A DNA stretch of 64,000 bases from GCA-002282575 sp964519885 (GTDB taxonomy: Bacteria; Pseudomonadota; Gammaproteobacteria; Thiomicrospirales; Thiomicrospiraceae). The stretch lies in assembly GCA_964519885.1 (NCBI GenBank), contig CAZFLX010000003.1:1-64000 (forward strand), written 5' to 3'. The notes beneath the pieces were generated by a model. The model saw nothing but the letters and a program-made list of their open reading frames with translations, was not told the DNA's origin and ran no database searches. Shown here one piece after another: positions 7,036 through 14,612 of this stretch (positions are counted from its first letter, which is position 1; each line of letters opens with the position of its first letter). A program made the translations under genes and the position numbers.

Positions 7036-9219
7036 TTAAAATTTCAATTCGGTGGTTAATACAGCCGTTTGCTTCATACCTGGCACGACAAAACCGCCAT
7101 TATCGTAAACGCTTTCGTACCAGTCGGTATTGGTGAGGTTATACACATTCAAACGAACGGCATAGTTTTTCTCTTCATAAGCCAGCATACCGTCCCAGCG
7201 TACATAGGCAGGGGCTTTGTTCGGATCAAAAACACCATTGGTGAAACTGTTATTAGCATTCGCGGTATTTGGGCTGTAAGCATAACGCTCGCTCTTCGCA
7301 TCAAAACCAACACCGGCTTTCCATTTCGGCATAAAGGCATAGGTTGTCCACATGTTGTAAGTATAAGTGGGTGTGTTACGGGTGATTTGTCCCTGTAACC
7401 GCGGGTCGGTATTGGTAATCGTGCCATTCGCCGCACGATTTTGCGCCACTTCGGTAATGCGCGGATCCATTAAAGCAATACCCGCGAACATATTCCATTT
7501 CGGGGTGAGTCGGCCTGCCACCTCAAACTCGATACCATCAGTGCGACGCTTGTTGGTCAGAATACCCGCAGTTGACTCTAAGTCGGTATTACGCTCATAT
7601 TGTTTGTCGGCACGGAAAATCGCTGCACGTAAGGCTAAATCACCTTCCATAAACAACCATTTTGCGCCCAGCTCTGTCACTTGGCTACGCTCTGGTGGAT
7701 AGAAGCCACCCGACGTTTGATTTAGGTCTGCCGTCGGGCTAACCGAATCACTCCAGGCTAGGTAATAATGCGCCCAATCTTGAGGTTGCCAAGACAGCCC
7801 TGTGCGGTAACTTTGTGTTGAGTAACTTAAATTCGGCACATTCGAATACTTGGCTTTCATATCATCATGACGCACGCCTAACAAGAACTTCCAATCCTTC
7901 ACAAACTCAACTTGGTCTTGTACAAACACCGAATAAGTATCGCCTTTGTAAGTGGTCGGCGCATTAGCGCTGTAAATACCGGGCACATAAATACCCGCTG
8001 ATGCTGGCGAACCTGCTGGCGCAAGATTTTGCATCGAATTGCGCCAGCCATCTTCATTGAGATACTCAACGCCTGCTAGCATTTCATGCTTCATGCCTGC
8101 CAAGGTGGTTTTATGAGAAATATCCGATTGAACCGCTAAATTATTCACATCGATGGAGCGATTGACGGGATTACGATCAAAACTTAATCCTGTAGCCGTT
8201 GGTTTACCTGCAATATAATCGCGTTTAATGTGCGAACTGCGCACTTTCGTATTCACTTCGGTGTTGTTAGAAAAACGATACAAATGACTGAGCGTACTGA
8301 TATGGGTTTCACTTCGATCGAAGGTATTTTTATTGCCCGCAAATTTACCAATGTTTTCACTAATGGGCAACTTATTGCGGAAGTTAATACCAAAATCTGG
8401 ATTATCGTCGGTTTTAACGTAGTAATGGCTGAGCGTGAACTGATTATTCGTGCCCAATCCAAAACTAATGCTCGGTGCAATACCTTCACGCTCAATGGTT
8501 GGGCTGGTGCCTGTTTCGACGTTTTCACGGAAACTGCCCTCACCACGTTTCATCACATTGACACGAATGGCGGTGGTGTCACCAATTTTTTTATTGAAAT
8601 CACCTGTGGCTTGCTGATAACCATTGCTGCCCACACTGGCAGTCACTCGGTTAGCGTCTTTTAATTTGGGCGTTTTACTAACCATATTAATCACACCGCC
8701 TGCTTGACCGCGACCAAACAGCATAGAACCTGCACCACGCAAAACTTCGACTTGTTCGAAAGCAAAAATTTCACGGTTATATTGCGCGGTGTCACGAATG
8801 CCGTCTAGGTACAAATCGCCAAATGAATAGAAACCACGCAGATTGATGTTATCGCCTGCACGACCACCCTCAGCAGCATTGAACGTCAACCCAGACACAT
8901 TGCGTAAAGCATCTTTTAATGAACTGGCTTGCTGATCGTTCAATAACTCACGCGTCAACACTGTGACACCTTGTGGAATATCGTGCGGGTCTTGTGCTGT
9001 TTTGCCGATACGTGTTTTAGTACCCTGATAACCATTATTTTCATTCAGGTTGAGGGGGTCTTTTTCTTGAGCATCTTTAACGATCACGGTATTCAATTTT
9101 TGATCGGCTTCTGCTGCTTGAACCGACATGACGGGTGTGATTACCGCCATACCACACATCATCGCGCCCAAGGGCAATAGAGGGGTGTCAGATTTCACCA
9201 AAGTTGGCTGCTTTTTCAC
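7036..9219 (-). CDS. TonB-dependent catecholate siderophore receptor (Fiu/PiuA-like)
   Basis: Outer-membrane beta-barrel that imports ferric siderophores using TonB energy. From a GTG start at 9219 (AAGGAG seven bases upstream) the product is 727 residues. A signal peptide ends about VMSVQA-A, a TonB-box-like TVIV and a plug domain follow (DIPQGVTVLTRELL, VEVLRGAGSMLFGRGQAGGVINMVSK region), and a 22-strand barrel ends in the terminal Phe typical of outer-membrane proteins. An 11-codon TTG-started extension lacks a ribosome site. Location next to piuC and a Fur-like box support iron regulation. Exact siderophore is unknown; Fiu-like is the best family match. Confidence 0.92.
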   Translation of the reverse strand: MKKQPTLVKSDTPLLPLGAMMCGMAVITPVMSVQAAEADQKLNTVIVKDAQEKDPLNLNENNGYQGTKTRIGKTAQDPHDIPQGVTVLTRELLNDQQASSLKDALRNVSGLTFNAAEGGRAGDNINLRGFYSFGDLYLDGIRDTAQYNREIFAFEQVEVLRGAGSMLFGRGQAGGVINMVSKTPKLKDANRVTASVGSNGYQQATGDFNKKIGDTTAIRVNVMKRGEGSFRENVETGTSPTIEREGIAPSISFGLGTNNQFTLSHYYVKTDDNPDFGINFRNKLPISENIGKFAGNKNTFDRSETHISTLSHLYRFSNNTEVNTKVRSSHIKRDYIAGKPTATGLSFDRNPVNRSIDVNNLAVQSDISHKTTLAGMKHEMLAGVEYLNEDGWRNSMQNLAPAGSPASAGIYVPGIYSANAPTTYKGDTYSVFVQDQVEFVKDWKFLLGVRHDDMKAKYSNVPNLSYSTQSYRTGLSWQPQDWAHYYLAWSDSVSPTADLNQTSGGFYPPERSQVTELGAKWLFMEGDLALRAAIFRADKQYERNTDLESTAGILTNKRRTDGIEFEVAGRLTPKWNMFAGIALMDPRITEVAQNRAANGTITNTDPRLQGQITRNTPTYTYNMWTTYAFMPKWKAGVGFDAKSERYAYSPNTANANNSFTNGVFDPNKAPAYVRWDGMLAYEEKNYAVRLNVYNLTNTDWYESVYDNGGFVVPGMKQTAVLTTELKF

Positions 9220-9330
9220 GAAATATCTCCTTAATTGGGAAAAGCACGACAAACCTGGCTACCGACACTGTCTTGGCTAACGTTTGTACTATCTATCATT
9301 ACTGTTGGTTAATGATAAACTCTACATTAT

Positions 9331-9353
9331 TTAATTGTCAATCATTATCATTT
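9331..9353. promoter_or_regulatory. Fur box upstream of the siderophore receptor
   Basis: Bases 9331-9349 match the 19-bp Fur consensus GATAATGATAATCATTATC at 13 of 19 positions, including a perfect ATCATTATC right half. The site is about 110 bases upstream of the receptor GTG, where a Fur-repressed promoter is expected. Confidence 0.65.
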
Positions 9354-9378
9354 ACTTTTTATCTTGGTATCCGATACA

Positions 9379-9405
9379 AAAACAGCACCTAAACGGTGCT
9401 GTTTT
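9379..9405 (-). terminator. Intrinsic terminator after the His-rich lipoprotein gene
   Basis: An 11-bp perfect stem (AAAACAGCACC / GGTGCTGTTTT) with a 5-base loop is followed on the minus strand by further T residues. It separates the histidine-rich lipoprotein gene from the Fur-box region of the receptor gene. Confidence 0.8.
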
Positions 9406-9428
9406 ATCATCCATATCGGTATGGTTAA

Positions 9429-9650
9429 TTAGTGGCGCTGATGACCCCAGTGATGATCACGATGGTGACCGTAATGATGCTTACCATGATGATGGCCATG
9501 CCCATGATGTTTTGGATAGTGGTAAGGTTTCATCACCACCACTGGCTGCGGATGATGTGAAGGATAATGATGACCCGAGTGTGCGGACACAACACAGCCT
9601 GATAAGGCAACACCCGCAACAACCGATAAACCTGTCAGTCCAAGCCACAT
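9429..9650 (-). CDS. Small histidine-rich lipoprotein
   Basis: Predicted 73-residue lipoprotein. It has a short hydrophobic signal and a lipobox LSGC with the acylated Cys at residue 19, then a low-complexity tail in which about 20 of 73 residues are histidine (clusters such as GHGHHHGKHH). A GGGAGA ribosome site precedes the ATG. The tail suggests binding of Zn, Ni, Cu or another divalent metal in the periplasm or at the outer membrane; this is inferred from composition only. It lies between iron-uptake genes and a dicarboxylate symporter but has its own terminator. Confidence 0.7.
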   Translation of the reverse strand: MWLGLTGLSVVAGVALSGCVVSAHSGHHYPSHHPQPVVVMKPYHYPKHHGHGHHHGKHHYGHHRDHHWGHQRH

Positions 9651-9792
9651 AAATCGTCTCCCGATTCAGATGATGCAAAAGCGCACCAGCAGAGTCATTC
9701 CAACAAATGAATCTGCTGCTACGACCTAAGCATTCAGTCAATGGGATTAGCTTAACAAGCCCAATCAACAAAATCAATAACTGCCATACAAT

Positions 9793-11070
9793 TTATTTAT
9801 GACCTAGCTCAACATCATGATGTTGAGCAGATTCTGTAAACATTTGCTCATCCAACATGTCTAACTGTTTAGCCGCCAAGGTCGACACCACAATGTCCCC
9901 CGTGACATTCACACTGGTGCGCATCATGTCTAATAAGCGATCTACCCCTAAAATGAGCGCGATGCCTTCAACAGGTAAACCCACTTGCATAAACACCATA
10001 GTCAGCATAATCAACCCCGCCCCCGGCACCGCAGCCGTACCAATCGAAGCCAAGGTAGCTGTGAGAATGACCAACACGTAATCTTCCATGCTTAAGCTTA
10101 GTCCATAAGCATTGGCAACAAATACGGTGGCTACCCCTTGCATAATGGCGGTACCATCCATGTTAATGGTTGCACCCAACGGAATGCTAAAACTGGAAAC
10201 CTGGCGAGAAACCCCTAAGCGATCTGTTGTTGCCAGCGTGACCGGCAAAGTGGCTGCAGAACTGGAAGTCGAGAAAGAAACGGTCAGCACTTCCTTTAAA
10301 CGCCTGTATAAATGCCAAGGCGACAAACCGGTAAACAATCGAAACAAAGCAGCATAAGTTAAACCGGCATGAACCAACAGAGCCAGCACAACTGTGACAA
10401 AATACACCAACAGAGGAGCCAGCAAGTCTAATCCTTGACTTGCCACACTGCGCGCCATTAAGGCAAAAACTCCCACGGGCGCTAACCACATCACCAAGCC
10501 AACCATGCGAATCAACACTGCTTCCAAGGCGTCAAACACAGTCAACAAAGGCATCGTCACTTCTTGCTGACTAATGGCAGAAAGAGCCAAACCGAATAAA
10601 ATGGCAAACACAATCACCTGCAACATATTGCCTTGCGACATAGCGGCAATCGGGTTACTGGGTACAATGGCAATTAACAATTCAACAAAGTTTGGCGGTG
10701 AAGTTGCTACGACATCGGTTGCCACTAAGGATAGCCCGGCGCCTGGTTGTAACCAATTCGCCAGAGCTAAGCCTGTGACAATGGCAATGACTGTGGTGAG
10801 CATATACATCATCAGCGTTAAACTGCTCAAACGCCCTAATTGCTGACTGGCACCCAACTGGGCAACGCCTTTAACCAAGGACACAAACACTAAGGGCACC
10901 ACCATCAGCATCAGCAAAGCCACAAACCATTTGCCAATTACCAGCAAAACCCCATCGACTAACCAGTCTTTGATCCAAGCATGTTGAAAGGATTGCAACA
11001 ACACACCGGCTAAACCACCCAGCACTAATGCCCATAAAATTCGTTGGGTTAAGTTTGGAGACATAGACAC
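9793..11070 (-). CDS. Dicarboxylate/amino acid:cation (Na+ or H+) symporter
   Basis: DAACS (GltP/DctA/SstT-like) inner-membrane transporter, 425 residues with about eight transmembrane helices and two re-entrant loops. Hallmarks are the serine-rich hairpin SFSTSSSAATLPV (about residue 268) and the NMDGTA motif (about residue 303), followed by GVDRLLDMMRTSVNVTGD, the usual substrate and Na+ site. Substrate could be glutamate, aspartate, C4-dicarboxylates or another small acid. Divergent from the MscS-type gene, with about 95 bases between them. Confidence 0.92.
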   Translation of the reverse strand: MSMSPNLTQRILWALVLGGLAGVLLQSFQHAWIKDWLVDGVLLVIGKWFVALLMLMVVPLVFVSLVKGVAQLGASQQLGRLSSLTLMMYMLTTVIAIVTGLALANWLQPGAGLSLVATDVVATSPPNFVELLIAIVPSNPIAAMSQGNMLQVIVFAILFGLALSAISQQEVTMPLLTVFDALEAVLIRMVGLVMWLAPVGVFALMARSVASQGLDLLAPLLVYFVTVVLALLVHAGLTYAALFRLFTGLSPWHLYRRLKEVLTVSFSTSSSAATLPVTLATTDRLGVSRQVSSFSIPLGATINMDGTAIMQGVATVFVANAYGLSLSMEDYVLVILTATLASIGTAAVPGAGLIMLTMVFMQVGLPVEGIALILGVDRLLDMMRTSVNVTGDIVVSTLAAKQLDMLDEQMFTESAQHHDVELGHK

Positions 11071-11165
11071 TACTCACCTTGATGTAACAGGAATAGTCAT
11101 TATCGCATGTTCATCAAAGACTGTTAAAATAATGGCACATTTACCCATGTGTTAAAGGAATAGCT

Positions 11166-13427
11166 ATGACAGCTTGGTGGTCACACACACTCTTGATAGG
11201 CGCTCTGTTACTCGCTCCGGCCGTAGAGGCGAATAACCCCTTGGCTTTGGGCAGCAATAGCAAAGTCAATGTGACCGAAGTCGCTCTTGAGCAACTCAAT
11301 ATTAATGATCTGAGTGCCGACTGGTGGAAACCGCTTGCTGATGCCAAGCTAAACGCTGCTGCAACGGATAAGCTGATGGCACAACTCAACCAAGCCTGGT
11401 TATCTAGCCCTGCCGATCAACAAGATGCCATTGACGAAGCCATTCAATCCGTTCAACGTCAACTTAACACACTGCAAAAATTACAACAACAACCTAGCGC
11501 TACACCGACTGAAGCCAGCTCGCCAACGCAAGATAGTTACACATGGCAAGACTGGTTAGAAGCTTTACGTAAAAATCAAGCATCAAACATTAATGTGAAC
11601 GTTGCTAGCGAAGAGTTAAAACGCAAAGAGGCGGGACAAAAACTGCTCACGCGCCAAGTGGACGACTTAACGGCCAGTTATCTCAGCCAGGCAACCCCCA
11701 GTCTCAATACAACCCTGTCTCTTATCGAACAACGCTTGACTTGGTTAATCTCTCAGGAAAGTTTACGCCTTGAAAAAGCACAGTTAGCCTTAATCAAACA
11801 AACCCACGAGGCCGATGACCGTCAGTTTAAGCATATTCAAAGCAACCTAAGCATCACCGAAAACGATGTTAAAAGCTTACAAAAACAAGCCCTTGCTTTA
11901 GAAAAAAGCATCGAACAAAATCAAGACAAGCTGCGCACCTTGCAAGTGATCATACCAACGATGATTGGTGACGATGCGCTAAGCAAAGCGAAACAATGGC
12001 AAAGTAAATTTGCCGCGCTCGATCTTCAACTCGATTTACTGCTAGCGCAAAGCAAACTCAGCTGGAACCGACTGAGTGAAACCTACTTACAACGTCATCA
12101 GCAAACCAATCAAGAATGGAGTGATGCTCAACGTCAACTGCTGATTATGCAGGGCGATAAACTCGACACGCTTAACCAACAGATTCAAGAGCTCAAACAA
12201 CAAACGGAGCGTTATCGAGAGCAACTTCAAACCCTTATTGCCATCACCGATACCGCCGCCAGTTCACGCGACTTGGCAACAGCAAAACGTATTTATCAAC
12301 TGTTACAGGAAGAATCCTCTCGGCTAACCAGCAATCTGCAAACGACCACTCAGCAACTCGCTGATAACACCACTTTGCTTGCCTTACTCAAATCACAGCT
12401 AAGGTTAGACGATGGTGAATTGAAAAACTCATTTAATGACATCAGTGCCACCGTCACCGATGCTTGGAACACCACCCTAGGTTGGTTAAACACCAGCTTA
12501 TTCAAAATGGGTGAAACACCGGTTACCACAGCCGGTATTATCCGTGTCTTCGTGATTATCATGATCGTTTGGTGGTTCTCTTACTGGTTACGCAAAGCAC
12601 TCAGTCGCCTAGCCGGGCGGAATCAAAAAATTGCCGATTCCACCATTTATACCCTTAACCGTGTGTTGCATTATCTGATTATGCTCATCGGTATTATGGT
12701 GGCACTATCCTCCATCGGTTTAGACTTTTCCAACGTTGCTTGGATTGCCGGTGCCTTATCTGTCGGTATTGGTTTTGGCTTGCAATCCATCGTCAATAAT
12801 TTTGTTTCCGGCTTAATTATCATGTTCGAACGTTCACTCAAAGTGGGCGACTTTTTAGAGCTACAATCTGGCGTTAGTGGCACGGTATCGCAAATTAATA
12901 TGCGTTCAACCATTATTCGCACACCCGACAACTTGGAAATTGTCGTGCCGAACAGCGAATTCATTTCTGGTCGGGTGGTGAACTGGACACTCACCGACAA
13001 TGATCGTCGCCTACGCATTCCATTCAGTGTGGAATATGGCACAGATAAGGAACTTGTGGTGAACCTAGTGATGCAAGCAGCACGTAATGTGCCCTATACC
13101 TTAGAAGATGAAAACCACGAACCGCAAGTGTGGATGACGCTTATGGGGGACAATGGTCTGCAATTTGAACTACTGGTGTGGGTGCGCCAAGGCGTCGATA
13201 TTGAAGTGAGACGTGGTGGATCTCGTCAAGGATTGCGTGCGGCTTATACATGGGAAATTGAAAGCGCACTACGTGATGCAGGCGTTGGCATGCCATTCCC
13301 ACAACGCGATTACTATATTCGCAGTATTTTAGGCGAAAGCAGTGTTGAAGGTTTTGCACAGGCGCTGAATGCCTTACAAACCAAACCGAGCGAAACGGCT
13401 AAACACCAACAGCAGGCTTCAAACTAA
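11166..13427 (+). CDS. MscS-family mechanosensitive channel with a long periplasmic coiled-coil
   Basis: 753 residues. A signal peptide (to about residue 22) leads to a Gln-rich, helical, coiled-coil periplasmic region to about 450. Three or so membrane helices follow (about 460-580), then the MscS pore helix and beta domain (SIGLDFSNVAWIAGALSVG, FGLQSIVNNFVSGLIIMFE, VPNSEFI). It resembles the MscK/YjeP class but has fewer membrane helices. The role is release of solutes on osmotic downshock. A good ribosome site (AAAGGA) precedes the ATG. Confidence 0.9.
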   Translation: MTAWWSHTLLIGALLLAPAVEANNPLALGSNSKVNVTEVALEQLNINDLSADWWKPLADAKLNAAATDKLMAQLNQAWLSSPADQQDAIDEAIQSVQRQLNTLQKLQQQPSATPTEASSPTQDSYTWQDWLEALRKNQASNINVNVASEELKRKEAGQKLLTRQVDDLTASYLSQATPSLNTTLSLIEQRLTWLISQESLRLEKAQLALIKQTHEADDRQFKHIQSNLSITENDVKSLQKQALALEKSIEQNQDKLRTLQVIIPTMIGDDALSKAKQWQSKFAALDLQLDLLLAQSKLSWNRLSETYLQRHQQTNQEWSDAQRQLLIMQGDKLDTLNQQIQELKQQTERYREQLQTLIAITDTAASSRDLATAKRIYQLLQEESSRLTSNLQTTTQQLADNTTLLALLKSQLRLDDGELKNSFNDISATVTDAWNTTLGWLNTSLFKMGETPVTTAGIIRVFVIIMIVWWFSYWLRKALSRLAGRNQKIADSTIYTLNRVLHYLIMLIGIMVALSSIGLDFSNVAWIAGALSVGIGFGLQSIVNNFVSGLIIMFERSLKVGDFLELQSGVSGTVSQINMRSTIIRTPDNLEIVVPNSEFISGRVVNWTLTDNDRRLRIPFSVEYGTDKELVVNLVMQAARNVPYTLEDENHEPQVWMTLMGDNGLQFELLVWVRQGVDIEVRRGGSRQGLRAAYTWEIESALRDAGVGMPFPQRDYYIRSILGESSVEGFAQALNALQTKPSETAKHQQQASN

Positions 13428-13433
13428 GCCTCT

Positions 13434-13483
13434 TTCAATTTTAGGGCGTTAGTCGTATGATAAAGACACTAACAATAGTTAGT
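13434..13483 (+). promoter_or_regulatory. Candidate promoter with a palindrome ahead of the MBL-fold gene
   Basis: TTCAAT (13434-13439) and TATGAT (13456-13461) are spaced by 16 bases. Just downstream, ACTAAC-AATA-GTTAGT (13468-13483) is a perfect 6-bp inverted repeat around the expected transcription start. The palindrome could be an operator or a weak terminator of the upstream channel gene. Confidence 0.35.
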
Positions 13484-13506
13484 TTTAAATAACATTGGAG
13501 AAACTT

Positions 13507-14463
13507 ATGAAGAAACTCGTTGCCCTAGCAGGCTTAATGCTGTCTGTGGCTTTTGCCCCCGTTATGGCTAAAGATGACCCAGCCGATAAATATCCTGAAT
13601 CCTTGCTGTACGATAAACCGATTAAAATCGCTAAAGATGTTTATTCAGCCATTGGTGCCTTACAACCCTACACTTATGAAAACTCAGGTCATAACAATAA
13701 CTTGTCTTTTGTCATTGGTGAAAAAGGCATTTTAGTGGTTAATGGCAGCTCTTCTTATCTGTTGGCTAAAGCCTTGCACGATGAAATTAAAAAGATTTCT
13801 AACAAACCAGTGCTTTATGTCGTTGACGAAAATGGTCAAGGTCATGCCATTTTAGGTAACAACTACTGGAAAGAACAAGGCGCAAAAATCATTGCTCACG
13901 TCGATACCGTGAAAGAAATGGAAGCCACGGCTGCAGACTCTTTAGCGGGCATGAAAGCCTACAATAAAGAAAAAGCCGCTAAAACCGAATTAGTGCCGAT
14001 TGACCAAACGTTCGATAAAGAAATGACCCTCGATTTGGGTGGCATCACCGCTAAATTGATGTATTTCGGACCGTCACACTCACATGGTGATATTTCGGTT
14101 TATATCCCAGAGCGCAAGGTATTAATTGCCGGTGATATTGCTTTCCATCAACGCATGTTGCCCATTTTTGAAGATACCAACACCGTGGCTTGGTTAAAAA
14201 CATGGAAAGATTTTTCAGCCTTTGCAAAAGATAAAATCATTGTTCCGGGTCATGGTACCGTCACCGACTTTGCTACGGTAGATAAATATACCCGTGGTTA
14301 CTTGGAGTTTTTACATGCCGAAGTACGCAAACTGCTCAAAGCAGGCGGCACTTTAGCCGATGTGGGTAAAATCGACCAAAGCGCCTACAAAAAGCTCTAC
14401 ACCTATGACGAGTTAGCTGGCAAAAACGCAGCACGCGTGTTTGCGGAATTAGAAATGGAGTAA
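13507..14463 (+). CDS. Exported metallo-beta-lactamase-fold protein with a degenerate metal site (SoxH-like)
   Basis: 318 residues from the ATG at 13507, which has TTGGAG six bases upstream; the slightly longer TTG frame is rejected. A Sec signal peptide ends about VMAKD. The fold is recognisable from GPSHSHGDISVYIP (His191/His193), AGDIAFH (Asp210) and VPGHGTVTDF (His249). The usual HxHxDH zinc motif is replaced by ENGQGH (residues 108-113), so only the last His of that motif remains. SoxH and PQQ-linked MBL proteins of sulfur and methanol oxidisers are the nearest exported relatives I can think of. Enzymatic activity is uncertain. Confidence 0.8.
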   Translation: MKKLVALAGLMLSVAFAPVMAKDDPADKYPESLLYDKPIKIAKDVYSAIGALQPYTYENSGHNNNLSFVIGEKGILVVNGSSSYLLAKALHDEIKKISNKPVLYVVDENGQGHAILGNNYWKEQGAKIIAHVDTVKEMEATAADSLAGMKAYNKEKAAKTELVPIDQTFDKEMTLDLGGITAKLMYFGPSHSHGDISVYIPERKVLIAGDIAFHQRMLPIFEDTNTVAWLKTWKDFSAFAKDKIIVPGHGTVTDFATVDKYTRGYLEFLHAEVRKLLKAGGTLADVGKIDQSAYKKLYTYDELAGKNAARVFAELEME

Positions 14464-14482
14464 ATACCTTTCTTGTGCATTC

Positions 14483-14507
14483 AGAGCGACCCTTGGTCGC
14501 TCTTTTC
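14483..14507 (+). terminator. Intrinsic terminator after the MBL-fold gene
   Basis: An 8-bp stem AGAGCGAC / GTCGCTCT with a 5-base loop is followed by TTTTC, shortly after the stop codon. Confidence 0.8.
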
Positions 14508-14530
14508 ATTTTGATCTAATGATCTGTCTT

Positions 14531-14561
14531 TTACCAGCCTCAACGCATAATCTTTTATAAT
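14531..14561 (+). promoter_or_regulatory. Candidate polA promoter
   Basis: A perfect -10 TATAAT (14556-14561) lies about 50 bases before the polA start. The best -35 candidate, TTACCA (14531-14536), is 19 bases away, which is long, so the -35 assignment is weak. Confidence 0.4.
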
Positions 14562-14612
14562 GGTCATTACTTTGGTTTGTTAACCATCCCCTTATTGCTA
14601 GAGAAAATGCCC

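Noticed and set aside
8230..8664. 144-residue open frame opposite the siderophore receptor gene
   Set aside because: It lies wholly inside a well-supported receptor gene, with no family signature or start signal.
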